A DNA stretch of 64,000 nucleotides from Xaviernesmea oryzae (lineage in GTDB: Bacteria; Pseudomonadota; Alphaproteobacteria; Rhizobiales; Rhizobiaceae): contig NZ_FXAF01000006.1 in NCBI RefSeq assembly GCF_900177415.1, forward strand, positions 1,698,001 through 1,762,000, read 5' to 3'. The translations under genes and the position numbers were made by a program. Under the pieces are notes generated by a model. It was not told where the DNA came from and made no database searches. It saw only the letters and a list, made by a program, of their open reading frames with translations. The first letter of the stretch is position 1; every line of letters starts with the position of its first letter. Shown here in pieces: positions 1 through 9,239 of the stretch.

Positions 1-1
1 C

Positions 2-1771
2 CATACCTGTGCCGCCCTCCGGAAGTCCGATGTCGGCTCCACCGTCCGCCTTGCCGGCTGGGTGCATCGCGTGCGAGATCATGGCGGCGTTCTCTTCATC
101 GACCTGCGCGACCACTACGGCACGACTCAGATCGTCGCCGATCCGGACAGCCCCGCCTTCAAGGCGGCCGAAGCCGTGCGCGGCGAATGGGTGATCCGCG
201 TCGACGGCCTCGTCAAGGCGCGCTCCGAAGATACCGTCAACAAGGCGATGGCGACCGGCGAGGTCGAGCTCTACGCGCAGGAGATCGAAGTGCTCTCCGC
301 GGCACGGGAACTGCCGCTGCCGGTCTTCGGCGAGCCGGACTATCCCGAAGACGTGCGCCTGCGCTACCGCTTCCTCGACCTGCGCCGCGAGACGCTGCAC
401 AGGAACATCGTCAAGCGCACGCAGATCATCTCGGCCATGCGCCGCGAGATGACCAATGTCGGCTTCACGGAATACACGACGCCGATCCTGACGGCGTCGT
501 CGCCGGAAGGCGCGCGCGACTTCCTGGTGCCCTCCCGCATTCACCAGGGCAAGTTCTTCGCCCTGCCGCAGGCGCCGCAGCAGTACAAGCAGCTCCTGAT
601 GGTCGCGGGCTTCGACCGCTATTTCCAGATCGCGCCCTGCTTCCGCGACGAGGATCCGCGCGCCGACCGCCTGCCGGGCGAGTTCTACCAGCTCGACCTC
701 GAAATGAGCTTCGTGACCCAGGAAGACGTCTGGAACACGATGGGCCCGCTGATGACCTCGATCTTCGAGGAATTCGCCGACGGCAAGCCGGTCACCAAGG
801 AATGGCCGCGCATCCCCTATGACGTGGCGATCCGCAAGTATGGTTCCGACAAGCCGGACCTCAGGAACCCGATCGTCATGGAGGCGGTGACCGACCATTT
901 CGCGGGCTCCGGCTTCAAGGTCTTCGCCAACATGATCGCCTCGAACCCGAAGGTCGAGGTCTGGGGCATCCCGGCCAAGACCGGCGGCTCGCGCGCCTTC
1001 TGCGATCGCATGAACGCCTGGGCCCAGCAGCAGGGCCAGCCGGGCCTCGGCTATATCTTCTGGCGCAAGGAAGGCGACAAGCTGGAGGGCGCCGGTCCGC
1101 TCGCCAAGAATATCGGCGAGGAGCGCACCGAGGCGATCCGCACCCAGCTCGGCCTCGACGACGGCGACGCCTGCTTCTTCGTCGCCGGCGATCCGGACAA
1201 GTTCTACAAGTTCGCGGGTGAGGCCCGTACCCGCGTCGGCGAGGAGCTGAACCTCACCGACAAGGATCGCTTCGAGCTCTGCTGGATCGTCGACTTCCCG
1301 TTCTTCGAGTATAACGAGGAAGAAAAGAAGATCGATTTCGCCCACAACCCGTTCTCCATGCCGCAGGGCGGCCTGGAGGCGCTGGAGGGCAAGGAGCCGC
1401 TGGCGATCAAGGCCTACCAGTACGACGCGGTCTGCAACGGCTTCGAGATCGCCTCGGGCTCGATCCGCAACCAGCTGCCGGAAGTCATGGTCAAGGCCTT
1501 CGAGATGGTGGGCCTGAGCCGGCAGGACGTGGAAGACCGCTTCGGCGGCCTCTACCGCGCCTTCCAGTACGGCGCACCGCCGCACGGCGGTGCCGCCTTC
1601 GGCATCGACCGCATCGTCATGCTTCTGACGGGCGCCAAGAACCTGCGCGAGATCACGCTCTTCCCGATGAACCAGCAGGCGCAGGACCTCCTGATGGGCG
1701 CGCCTTCGGAGGCGACCCCGACGCAGCTCCGCGAGCTCTCGATCCGGGTCATTCCGCCGAAGAAGGACTGA
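2..1771 (+). CDS. aspS: Aspartyl-tRNA synthetase, 5' end cut by the window
   Basis: Charges tRNA-Asp (and, in the non-discriminating forms common in this group, possibly tRNA-Asn) with aspartate in the cytoplasm. The frame is open from base 2 and reads [20 protein letters not shown], so only about six N-terminal residues are missing. The order is an OB-fold anticodon-binding domain, the class II catalytic core with motif 2 around [10 protein letters not shown], the bacterial GAD insertion, and motif 3 near [11 protein letters not shown]. The 589 visible residues match the long bacterial AspRS. A strong hairpin terminator follows the stop codon, so it ends its transcription unit. The start codon lies outside the window. 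Confidence 0.97.
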   Translation, partial: HTCAALRKSDVGSTVRLAGWVHRVRDHGGVLFIDLRDHYGTTQIVADPDSPAFKAAEAVRGEWVIRVDGLVKARSEDTVNKAMATGEVELYAQEIEVLSAARELPLPVFGEPDYPEDVRLRYRFLDLRRETLHRNIVKRTQIISAMRREMTNVGFTEYTTPILTASSPEGARDFLVPSRIHQGKFFALPQAPQQYKQLLMVAGFDRYFQIAPCFRDEDPRADRLPGEFYQLDLEMSFVTQEDVWNTMGPLMTSIFEEFADGKPVTKEWPRIPYDVAIRKYGSDKPDLRNPIVMEAVTDHFAGSGFKVFANMIASNPKVEVWGIPAKTGGSRAFCDRMNAWAQQQGQPGLGYIFWRKEGDKLEGAGPLAKNIGEERTEAIRTQLGLDDGDACFFVAGDPDKFYKFAGEARTRVGEELNLTDKDRFELCWIVDFPFFEYNEEEKKIDFAHNPFSMPQGGLEALEGKEPLAIKAYQYDAVCNGFEIASGSIRNQLPEVMVKAFEMVGLSRQDVEDRFGGLYRAFQYGAPPHGGAAFGIDRIVMLLTGAKNLREITLFPMNQQAQDLLMGAPSEATPTQLRELSIRVIPPKKD

Positions 1772-1797
1772 TTTTCCTTTTCAAGCGAGAGGTTTTT

Positions 1798-1823
1798 ACG
1801 GCGGCTTTCGGGCCGCCGTTTTT
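1798..1823 (+). terminator. Rho-independent terminator of aspS
   Basis: An 8-bp perfect stem, ACGGCGGC with GCCGCCGT, closes a 6-base loop and is followed at once by five T residues. It lies 26 bases after the aspS stop and before the end of the convergent acyltransferase gene. Confidence 0.85.
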
Positions 1824-1850
1824 ACACCCGTGTGCTGGGTGAACCTAAAC

Positions 1851-2855
1851 TCAGAGCGGCACGATCCGGTTGTCGAGGAAGAACCACTGGCCCGGATTGG
1901 CGGCGATGACGGGCTCTACGACGGAATTGAGCAGCATCACGTCCTCGGCCAGCCGGCTCCCCCGGATTTCCTCCGGCGGCAATTCGACCGGCGGCAGCGC
2001 ATGGAAGGCGAAGCGTATGCCGCCTTCGCGCGTGAGATAGACGGGGCGGATGAGCGCGCCCGTCTTGCGCGCCATGCGGGCGACCACCGCGTAGTTGCTG
2101 TGCAGATGCATGGGACGCCCGAAGAACGGAGCGCGCAGCTTTCCGCCGAAACCCTCGTCGCAATAGATGATCAGCTTTCCGCCCGCCTCCAGGATCCTGA
2201 GCGCGGGCCGGACGTAGCTTATGCCGGGCGGAAGGAGCCCGAGCCCCCCGCGCCGGCGGACCCTGTTGGTGATCCATTGGTGCGACCGTCGCTTCGGCGG
2301 GTCGTAATTGGTGGTGACGTCGAGCCCCATGCCGATGAGGCATTGCCAGAGCAGTTCCAGGTTTCCCGTGTGGAAGCCGATGAAGATCACCGGACGGCCG
2401 GAACATTGCGCCGCCAGGTCTTCGGTGCCCACATGGCGGATGTTTGAGCCACCCGCGGCGATCCTCCGGAGGACCGAATATTCCGCCCGCTGGCGCCCCT
2501 GGGAATCGGCGAACTCTTCCGCCCACCGGTCGATATCCGCGTCCGAGGCGTCCGGCCGGATGGTCCTGAGATTGCTCCGCACGCGGGAAAGCGCCTTCTT
2601 GTGCCAGCGCGGCATTGCGAAACGGCCGAGAAAGCCGCCGATGTCGGAGACGAGGGCGGCCGGCAGCAGCTTGAAGGCGAAAAACATCAGGATTTCGCCG
2701 GCATTGCCGAGATTGTCGCGCAGCCAGAAATCGATGAATCGCCGCCGCGCCTCGCCGCCGGCGAGGAAATCCGCAAGCGGTGGGGCGCCCGGCTCCCTGT
2801 AAAGCCAGGCCTTGCGCTTGGTCGGGTTTTCGTCTGGCGTCCGTCCGGGCTCCAT
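1851..2855 (-). CDS. LpxL/HtrB-family acyltransferase
   Basis: A 334-residue member of the lipid A late-acyltransferase superfamily (LpxL/HtrB/MsbB). Such enzymes move an acyl chain from acyl-ACP to a lipid at the inner membrane. The H-x4-D/E catalytic motif is visible as HTGNLE near residue 155, in the usual context FIGFHTGNLELLWQ. A hydrophobic stretch near residues 55-70 could be the membrane anchor. It starts 9 bases after the P450 stop on the same strand, so the two are probably one operon. The substrate cannot be read from sequence; it may be a lysolipid rather than lipid A. The pairing with a P450 suggests modified acyl chains (inference). Confidence 0.8.
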   Translation of the reverse strand: MEPGRTPDENPTKRKAWLYREPGAPPLADFLAGGEARRRFIDFWLRDNLGNAGEILMFFAFKLLPAALVSDIGGFLGRFAMPRWHKKALSRVRSNLRTIRPDASDADIDRWAEEFADSQGRQRAEYSVLRRIAAGGSNIRHVGTEDLAAQCSGRPVIFIGFHTGNLELLWQCLIGMGLDVTTNYDPPKRRSHQWITNRVRRRGGLGLLPPGISYVRPALRILEAGGKLIIYCDEGFGGKLRAPFFGRPMHLHSNYAVVARMARKTGALIRPVYLTREGGIRFAFHALPPVELPPEEIRGSRLAEDVMLLNSVVEPVIAANPGQWFFLDNRIVPL

Positions 2856-2864
2856 CGTCGCGGA

Positions 2865-4277
2865 TCACCGGCGGTGCAGCGTCACGGGCAGGCCGCCGCG
2901 AGGCCTGAGCGTCAGGCGGGATACGGGCTCCACCTTGTGGCCTTCCGGCACGCGCAGCCTGAAGCGCTGGGCGAGCACGGCGAGGCATAGGATGGCCTCG
3001 GTGAGGCCGAACTGCAGGCCGGGGCAGATGCGCGGGCCGCTCGCGAAGGGAATGTAGCTGTAGGGCACCGGCCGTTTCTCGATGAAGCGCTCCGGCTTGA
3101 AGAGATGCGGGTCCGGGAAGAGCGAGGGCGTCCGGTGCAGCACCCAGGGCACGATCATGACGAGCGAGGCCGGCTTGACCTCCAGGTTGCCGATCCGGTC
3201 CGCCTGCTTGGCCTGGCGGGCGAGGATGGGCACCGGCGGGTAGAGCCTCAGCGTCTCCTCGATGACGGCCGTGCACCACTTGAGCTTCGGCACGTCGGCC
3301 ACCGTGGGCACGTTGCCGCCGCAGACCTCTTCGATCTCCGCATGCACGGCTTCCTCGATCCAGGGCGCCTTGGAGAGCAGATACCAGGCCCAGGTGAGCG
3401 TCGCCGCCGTCGTCTCGTGGCCGGCCATGAAGATGGTGGCGGCTTCGTTGCGCAGCGCCACGACGTCGAGCTTGAGTTCCGGATTGCGTTGTTGCCTGCG
3501 CACCAGGAGCTCGACCATGGAATTGTCGTCGCCCCTGCCGGCCAGATGGTCCTCGATCACCTGGTCGATGATGCGGTGGATGCGCTTGACCGAGCGGCGC
3601 AGCGTGGGCGTCTTGAAGAGCGGCAGGCCGTCGTCGAAGCCCAGGAAATAACCGATATTGATGGAATCGATCAGCGACTGGTAGCTGGTGAAGCCGTCGG
3701 TGACCATGCCGGCGCGTTCCTCGCCGAGGTCGTTGCCGAAGACGCTGCGGGAGATGATCTCCGCCGTCAGCCCCGCCATCTCGTAGAGCGCGTTGACGGA
3801 GGCGCCGTCGCCAAGCCTGTTCCAGCGCTCGACGAGTTCCAGCGACGTGTTCTTCATGATGTCGCCGAAGGCGGGAACGCGATGCTTGTGGACGATATCG
3901 GCGACGAGCGGGCGCCTCTGCTTCCATGTCTCGCCGTCCGAGATGAACAGGCCGTCTCCGAGCAGGTATTCCAGCGCCCGGCGCATCTGCGGGGTCTTGC
4001 GCTCGAAATTCTCATGCCGCGTCGCCACGACATATTTGATCGCCTCGGGGGAGTTCACGGCGATGATCTGCCGCCCGAGAAGGGTGACGGCGTTGACCAC
4101 CTCCTTGTGGTCGCTCTGCCGCCAGATCGACAGGAAGTCGCGCCGCGCGGTCAGGAGCCGCTGCAGCTGATTGCCCGGCTTGCCGCTGTAATAGGAAGGG
4201 TGGGCGGGCTCGAAACGCTTCCGGGGACTGTCGAGGGTCTCGATCGTCTGGGTTTCGGCCGCAAGCCAGGACAGCAT
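2865..4277 (-). CDS. Cytochrome P450 (long-chain type)
   Basis: A 470-residue heme monooxygenase. The I-helix oxygen-binding motif is AGHETTAATLTW, the K-helix ExxR is ETLRLYPPVP, and the cysteine-ligand loop is FASGPRICPGLQFG. This loop and the ETLRLYPP form resemble fatty-acid hydroxylase and eukaryotic-like P450s rather than the short class I soluble P450 at 56986-58245. No reductase or ferredoxin gene is adjacent, so electrons must come from elsewhere. It lies immediately upstream of, and on the same strand as, the LpxL-like acyltransferase. A hydroxylated fatty acid or lipid substrate is plausible but inferred. Confidence 0.9.
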   Translation of the reverse strand: MLSWLAAETQTIETLDSPRKRFEPAHPSYYSGKPGNQLQRLLTARRDFLSIWRQSDHKEVVNAVTLLGRQIIAVNSPEAIKYVVATRHENFERKTPQMRRALEYLLGDGLFISDGETWKQRRPLVADIVHKHRVPAFGDIMKNTSLELVERWNRLGDGASVNALYEMAGLTAEIISRSVFGNDLGEERAGMVTDGFTSYQSLIDSINIGYFLGFDDGLPLFKTPTLRRSVKRIHRIIDQVIEDHLAGRGDDNSMVELLVRRQQRNPELKLDVVALRNEAATIFMAGHETTAATLTWAWYLLSKAPWIEEAVHAEIEEVCGGNVPTVADVPKLKWCTAVIEETLRLYPPVPILARQAKQADRIGNLEVKPASLVMIVPWVLHRTPSLFPDPHLFKPERFIEKRPVPYSYIPFASGPRICPGLQFGLTEAILCLAVLAQRFRLRVPEGHKVEPVSRLTLRPRGGLPVTLHRR

Positions 4278-4472
4278 GAAAAAGAAAGCCTTTCGTCGAG
4301 ATTACGGCCCTTTCCGGCGACGGGTAACCGTCATGCCGCACCGCACAGTGGTTTTCACTCGCCTTTGCCCGCGGCGTCAAGGTGCCGCGATGCACTCGGC
4401 ATGTGTCGGAGGGATTGGGAACCTTCTTTGTGTCTTTGTTGTTAGGGCGCCGCAAGCACAGGGAGAAAGAAT

Positions 4473-4796
4473 ATGCGCAAGACTCTGCTCGCCGCCTCCG
4501 CGGCCCTGATCGCGCTTTCGGGCGCAGCCTATGCTCAGACGACGGTCATCACCAAGGACCCGGCCGTCACCGGCTCGACGACGGTGGAACTTCCGGGCGA
4601 GGTCCGCACCTATGTGATGGAACAGAGCGTTCCGTCGGTCACGTATGACGGCACGGTCGCGGTCGGCACCACATTGCCGGATACCGTCGAGGTCCACACG
4701 ATCCAGGAGCATCCGGATTACGCCTACACGGTGGTCAACGAGCGCCGCGTGATCGTCAATCCGCAGACCCGGGCGGTGATCCAGGTTCTGGAATAA
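4473..4796 (+). CDS. DUF1236-type exported protein
   Basis: A 107-residue protein with a clear Sec signal peptide (MRKTLLAASAALIALSGAAYA, cleavage about residue 21). The mature part, rich in V and T and ending in the DUF1236-like VVNERRVIVNPQTRAVIQVL, is widespread in Rhizobiales, often as tandem domains; here only one copy is present. A good ribosome-binding site, AGGGAGAAAG, lies just before the ATG. It is probably a small periplasmic protein. Its molecular role is unknown. It is a single-gene unit closed by a strong hairpin. Confidence 0.75.
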   Translation: MRKTLLAASAALIALSGAAYAQTTVITKDPAVTGSTTVELPGEVRTYVMEQSVPSVTYDGTVAVGTTLPDTVEVHTIQEHPDYAYTVVNERRVIVNPQTRAVIQVLE

Positions 4797-4814
4797 CGCT
4801 TTTTCACGACCGGT

Positions 4815-4846
4815 GGAAAACCCGGCGCCCGCGTGCCGGGTTTTCC
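4815..4846. terminator. Bidirectional terminator between convergent genes
   Basis: A 12-bp perfect stem, GGAAAACCCGGC with GCCGGGTTTTCC, around an 8-base loop. T-rich and A-rich flanks allow it to work in both directions, for the DUF1236 gene on the plus strand and the exported protein at 4868 on the minus strand. Confidence 0.85.
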
Positions 4847-4867
4847 TTTGCCGGGGCGGAAAGGGCC

Positions 4868-6058
4868 TCAGTCGTTCGCCGTCACCTTGACGCCGAGCAC
4901 CTGCGGTAGCGTGTTCGGCGCGCCCATGGCCGCCCCCATGATCATCGGGAAGGGCACGGCATTGTCGGGCTCGGCGCTGATCGTGAAGCTGCCGGGATTG
5001 TCGAGATAGGTGTTGACCGCGGCGCTCAGCATGTTTTGCAGTTCCGGCAGGTTGTATTGCGCCAGCACCAGCGGCGTCATGCCTTTCAGCATCTGCGCCA
5101 TCTGCTCGCCCGTGGTGCCCTGGCTCTTGCCGGCGAAGTCGAGCGCCCGCTTGGTGATGCCGGCATCCTCGAAGCGGATTTCCGCGCTGTTGAAGGTGAG
5201 CCGCTGCATCAGGCCGAGCATGGCGAGGTTTGCCGCCTGCTGCGCCTCTTCCCGGTTGGGATTGGCCTCCATCGCCTTCACGGTTTCGTTCACGGACTTG
5301 GCGAAATCCAGCGTGTAGCCGGCCACGCTGAGGGCGATGTTGAAACGGCCGATATTGGCGAAGTCGAAGGCATATTCGTCGACATCGATCGTGCCGTCCG
5401 CGAGCGTCCAGTTTCCGCGCATGGTGATCTTGCCGTCGATCGACGTCAGGCCGAGCTGCTGGATCGTATCCTTGGCCTTGGGGTCTTCGACGAGGCTGAG
5501 GTCGCTCTTGATGCCGTTGGCCTGGAAATCGAAGCCGATCGAGGAGGAGTCGGCGGCGATATCGGTGGTGGTGGTCACTTCGTCGACGGAGAAGGCCGGC
5601 TTGCCGTCGATCGTCGCGGCGATCCTGCCGACATGCGCCGTGTCGTAGAGCAGGAGGGCGTCCAGGCTGTCGGCATTCGGATCGGACGGAATGACGAGGC
5701 CGCTCATGGAGATGTCCGAGGCCGTGAAGTTCATCCCTTCGTTGGTGACGTTGACGTTGTCGAAGGAGACGGTCTCGACCGTGTAGCCGCCGTTGTCTTC
5801 CGCGACACCTTCGAAGCTGATCGTTCCGAGCGGAAAGCTCTGCTTGCCGCCGTTGGCCGTGAACCTCGCGTTGGTGAGCGTGACGTCCTGGCCGTTGACC
5901 GCGACCGATTCCGCGGAGAAGCCGGCGCCGCTCTGCACCGAGAGCACGGTGTTGATCTTGGCGACGAGATCGTTGCCGTCGAGCGCGAAGGCCGGGCCGG
6001 CGAACACGGAAAGCGCGGCGCCGGCGAGAAGAAGCCGGGCCTTGGTGGAGTATTGCAT
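4868..6058 (-). CDS. Exported rhizobial protein of unknown function
   Basis: I chose the ATG at 6058 (MQYSTKARLL) because an excellent Shine-Dalgarno AGGAGG lies 6 bases upstream and a signal peptide ending in GPAFA follows directly. The open frame extends further upstream without support. The mature chain of about 370 residues is rich in short beta-like segments (repeats of the type VNGQDVTLTNARF and DISMSGLVI) and resembles the AsmA/DUF945-like periplasmic beta-rich proteins seen in rhizobia. No catalytic motif is visible. It is divergent from parC with 232 bases between starts. Function unknown. Confidence 0.75.
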   Translation of the reverse strand: MQYSTKARLLLAGAALSVFAGPAFALDGNDLVAKINTVLSVQSGAGFSAESVAVNGQDVTLTNARFTANGGKQSFPLGTISFEGVAEDNGGYTVETVSFDNVNVTNEGMNFTASDISMSGLVIPSDPNADSLDALLLYDTAHVGRIAATIDGKPAFSVDEVTTTTDIAADSSSIGFDFQANGIKSDLSLVEDPKAKDTIQQLGLTSIDGKITMRGNWTLADGTIDVDEYAFDFANIGRFNIALSVAGYTLDFAKSVNETVKAMEANPNREEAQQAANLAMLGLMQRLTFNSAEIRFEDAGITKRALDFAGKSQGTTGEQMAQMLKGMTPLVLAQYNLPELQNMLSAAVNTYLDNPGSFTISAEPDNAVPFPMIMGAAMGAPNTLPQVLGVKVTAND

Positions 6059-6290
6059 CGATTTTCCTCCTGGCGGGCGAAGGTCCGGCCCGCGGTCGTT
6101 ATGGGGTCCTGCGGCAGTTATATGGAAGGACGATAAAACATCCATGGCCTTGTTCGATATTCCTCGCGGCGAAATTGCGACACTGGCCGAAAGGTAAACG
6201 AAAGATCAAATTCCGTTTTTCCCGCCGTTCTCCACAATCGCTTCCCCTGTGATTCTTGCCGGGAATCAGGCTTTCCGCTAGTCAAGGCCC

Positions 6291-8546
6291 ATGGGACAAA
6301 ATCTGACACCCCCCCCCGGCGACGGGGGCGATCACATTCTTCCGGTGGACCTCAAGGCGGCGCTCGAGGAGCGCTACCTTTCCTATGCGCTGTCCACCAT
6401 CACCCAGCGCGCCCTGCCGGACGTGCGCGACGGGCTGAAGCCCGTCCACCGCCGCATCATCCATGCTATGAGCGAGATGGGCATCCGCCCGAATTCGGCC
6501 TTCAAGAAATGCGCCCGCATCGTCGGCGACGTCATAGGTAAGTTCCATCCGCACGGCGACCAGTCCGTCTATGACGCCCTTGTTCGCCTTGCCCAGGATT
6601 TTTCGCAGCGTTACCCGCTGGTCGACGGCCAGGGTAATTTCGGCAACATCGATGGCGATAACGCCGCTGCCTACCGATACACCGAAGCGCGTATGACGGA
6701 TGTGACGGCCTTGCTGCTCGAAGGCATCGAGCAGGATGCCGTTGATTTCCGGCCGACCTACAACGAGGAGGATGACGAGCCGGTCGTCCTGCCCGGCGCC
6801 TTCCCGAACCTGCTCGCGAACGGTTCGTCGGGCATCGCGGTCGGCATGGCGACGTCGATCCCCCCGCACAACGCCCATGAGCTCTGCGATGCCGCGCTGC
6901 ATCTGATCAAGCATCCGGACGCGACGGTCGAGAAGCTCGTGGAATTCGTGCCGGGACCGGACCTGCCGACCGGCGGCATCATCATCGACAGCCGCGAGAG
7001 CATCATCGAATCCTACAAGACCGGCCGCGGCGGCTTCCGCGTCCGCGCCAGGTGGGAGACCGAGGACCTCGGCCGCGGCGGTTACCAGATCGTCGTGACC
7101 GAAATCCCGTTCCAGGTGCAGAAGTCGCGGCTGATCGAAAAGATCGCCGAGCTGCTCATCGCCCGCAAGCTGCCGCTGCTCGAAGACGTGCGCGACGAAT
7201 CGGCGGAAGACATCCGCATCGTGCTGGTGCCGAAGAGCCGCACGGTCGACGCGACGCTTCTGATGGAATCGCTCTTCAAGCTCACCGAGCTTGAAAGCCG
7301 CCTGCCGCTCAACATGAACGTGCTCTCCATGGGGCGCGTGCCGAAGGTGATGGCGCTGAACGAAGTGCTGGTCGAATGGCTGGCGCATCGCAAGGACGTG
7401 CTGATCCGCCGCTCGCGTTTCCGGCTGGCGGCGATCGACCGGCGTTTGGAAATCCTGGGCGGCCTGCTCGTCGCCTACCTCAACATCGACGAGGTGATCC
7501 GCATCATCCGCGAGGAGGACGAGCCGAAGCCGGTGATGATGGAGCGCTGGTCGCTCACCGACATCCAGGTCGAGGCGATCCTCAACATGCGGCTGCGGGC
7601 CTTGCGCAAGCTCGAAGAGATCGAGATCCGCACCGAGCACGACACTCTCACCAAGGAAAAGGCGGATATCGAAGCGCTGCTCGCCTCCGACGAGAAGCAG
7701 TGGCAGACCGTCGCCTGGGAAATCCAGGAGGTGAAGAAGCAGTTTGCCAAGGCGACCGAGCTCGGCCGCCGCCGCACCCAGTTCGCCGAAGCGCCGGAGG
7801 CCGATGTCGAGGCGATCCAGCAGGCGATGATCGAGAAGGAGCCGATCACCGTCGTCGTCTCCCAGAAGGGCTGGATCCGCGCGCTGAAAGGGCACATGTC
7901 CGATACGTCCGGCCTCACCTTCAAGGAGGGCGACGGGCCGAAGCTTGCCTTCCCGGCGCAGACCACCGACAAGCTGCTGCTCGTCACCACCGGCGGCAAG
8001 GCCTATACGCTCGGCGCGGACAAGCTGCCGGGCGGCCGCGGCCACGGCGAGCCGGTGCGCATCATGGTCGACATGGAGAACGACCAGGACATCCTGACCG
8101 CCTTCGTGCACGACCCGTCGCGCAAGCTGATCCTCGCCTCCACCGCCGGCAACGGCTTCGTCGTCGCGGAAAGCGAGATGGTCGCCAATACCCGCAAGGG
8201 CAAGCAGATTATGAACGTGTCGATGCCGGACGAGGCGAGATTGGTCGTGCCGGTGTCGGGCGATCATGTCGCGGTGGTCGGCGAGAACCGCAAGCTGCTG
8301 GTCTTCCCGCTCGCACAGCTTCCGGAGATGACCCGCGGCAAGGGCGTGCGCCTGCAGCGCTACAAGGACGGCGGCATTTCCGACGTGAAGTGCTTCGCGA
8401 TGGCCGACGGCCTCTCCTGGGAAGACAGCGCCGGCCGCTCCTTCACGCGCAGCAAGGACGAGCTCGCCGAATGGATGGGCGACCGCGCCTCCGCCGGCCG
8501 CCTCGTGCCGAAGGGCTTTCCGAGAAGCGGCAAGTTTTCGGGGTGA
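6291..8546 (+). CDS. parC: DNA topoisomerase IV subunit A
   Basis: Decatenates daughter chromosomes together with ParE. The 751-residue chain begins with the breakage-reunion domain: the helix-turn-helix region [17 protein letters not shown] and the active-site tyrosine in [12 protein letters not shown] (about residue 124). The C-terminal half holds the ParC beta-pinwheel repeats. It is distinguished from GyrA by the short C-terminal domain and by the lack of the GyrA-box QRRGGKG. In the quinolone-determining region the position equal to E. coli Ser80 is Gln and Glu84 is Asp. The stop codon directly abuts the stop of the convergent doc gene, leaving no room for a separate terminator. Confidence 0.95.
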   Translation: MGQNLTPPPGDGGDHILPVDLKAALEERYLSYALSTITQRALPDVRDGLKPVHRRIIHAMSEMGIRPNSAFKKCARIVGDVIGKFHPHGDQSVYDALVRLAQDFSQRYPLVDGQGNFGNIDGDNAAAYRYTEARMTDVTALLLEGIEQDAVDFRPTYNEEDDEPVVLPGAFPNLLANGSSGIAVGMATSIPPHNAHELCDAALHLIKHPDATVEKLVEFVPGPDLPTGGIIIDSRESIIESYKTGRGGFRVRARWETEDLGRGGYQIVVTEIPFQVQKSRLIEKIAELLIARKLPLLEDVRDESAEDIRIVLVPKSRTVDATLLMESLFKLTELESRLPLNMNVLSMGRVPKVMALNEVLVEWLAHRKDVLIRRSRFRLAAIDRRLEILGGLLVAYLNIDEVIRIIREEDEPKPVMMERWSLTDIQVEAILNMRLRALRKLEEIEIRTEHDTLTKEKADIEALLASDEKQWQTVAWEIQEVKKQFAKATELGRRRTQFAEAPEADVEAIQQAMIEKEPITVVVSQKGWIRALKGHMSDTSGLTFKEGDGPKLAFPAQTTDKLLLVTTGGKAYTLGADKLPGGRGHGEPVRIMVDMENDQDILTAFVHDPSRKLILASTAGNGFVVAESEMVANTRKGKQIMNVSMPDEARLVVPVSGDHVAVVGENRKLLVFPLAQLPEMTRGKGVRLQRYKDGGISDVKCFAMADGLSWEDSAGRSFTRSKDELAEWMGDRASAGRLVPKGFPRSGKFSG

Positions 8547-8936
8547 TCATGGATAGGGGATGGTGTGATCGCGCAGGAACCGCGTCGCACCTTCCTCGTC
8601 GATTTCACCGGCGGCGACTGTAAGGACGAATTCGATGATTTCAGCCTGTGTGGCTTCGATAAGGTAGCCGTTGATCAGCAGAAAGGCGAAGACCGCCAGA
8701 TATGCTGTACGCTTGTTGCCGTCCGAAAAGGGATGATTGCGGGCCAGACCATAGAGATAGGCGGCCGCCAGCACGAAGACATCTTCCTCTCCATAGGCGT
8801 GCTTATGGAGAGGGCGCGCAAGAGCTGCTTCCAGCGCGTTTTCATCCTTCAGTCCCGGCAGGCCGCCGTGTTCTGCCAACTGTTCCGCATGGATGATCTC
8901 TATAGCTTGTCGTGAAAGCCATTTTACGGCTTTCAC
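8547..8936 (-). CDS. doc: Doc-type Fic-fold toxin
   Basis: A 129-residue death-on-curing protein. The Fic core HPFSDGNKRTAYLAVFAFL (about residues 68-86) carries the catalytic His and the phosphate-binding loop. In Doc the motif phosphorylates and inactivates elongation factor Tu. It starts with GTG, which overlaps the TGA of the upstream antitoxin by 4 bases, so translation is coupled. The partner is an AbrB/MazE-like protein rather than the Phd antitoxin first paired with Doc. Toxin action here is inferred from family. Confidence 0.9.
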   Translation of the reverse strand: MKAVKWLSRQAIEIIHAEQLAEHGGLPGLKDENALEAALARPLHKHAYGEEDVFVLAAAYLYGLARNHPFSDGNKRTAYLAVFAFLLINGYLIEATQAEIIEFVLTVAAGEIDEEGATRFLRDHTIPYP

Positions 8937-9154
8937 TTCGCAAGCTCCCGAAGCGCCACACGATACTTCTGCATGCCGAGGCGCGCAGCCTTGAGTTGTT
9001 CGGCGAGATCCGCCTGTTCCGGAACGAGCTCGATATTGCCGTCGTTCTCGCGAATCTCCAGCGTGTCGCCCGTCTTCAATCCCATGCGGTCGAGCACTTC
9101 CTTGGGAATGATGATGCCTTCGGAATTACCGATCTTGCGAATGGTGGCGTTCAT
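8933..9154 (-). CDS. AbrB/MazE/SpoVT-type antitoxin
   Basis: A 73-residue protein with the swapped-hairpin AbrB DNA-binding fold: NATIRKIGNSEGIIIPKEVL followed by a MGLKTGDTLEIRENDG turn. The C-terminal tail of about 25 residues (AEQLKAARLGMQKYRVALRELAK) is charged and helical, as expected for a toxin-neutralising segment. The ATG at 9154 was preferred to an in-frame GTG at 9160 because GGAG lies 7 bases upstream of it. It precedes doc in the operon with a 4-base overlap and probably represses its own promoter. Confidence 0.85.
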   Translation of the reverse strand: MNATIRKIGNSEGIIIPKEVLDRMGLKTGDTLEIRENDGNIELVPEQADLAEQLKAARLGMQKYRVALRELAK

Positions 9155-9177
9155 GTTCACACTCCGGAACGTGACAG

Positions 9178-9212
9178 GTGTCGCAACGATGTTGCAACGG
9201 CGTTATAACATG
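9178..9212 (-). promoter_or_regulatory. Candidate operator/promoter of the AbrB-Doc module
   Basis: Just upstream of the antitoxin lies a dyad, GCAAC-GAT-GTTGC at 9183-9195, followed by a second dyad-like stretch CGTTATAACATG at 9201-9212. AbrB-like antitoxins bind such palindromes. The assignment is by position and symmetry only. Confidence 0.45.
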
Positions 9213-9239
9213 ATGCCGCTTTAGATGCAATGCGATCAG

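Noticed and set aside
6282..8267. A 661-codon open frame antisense to parC
   Set aside because: Complementary to the conserved ParC chain; its sequence is the typical mirror of a GC-rich gene.
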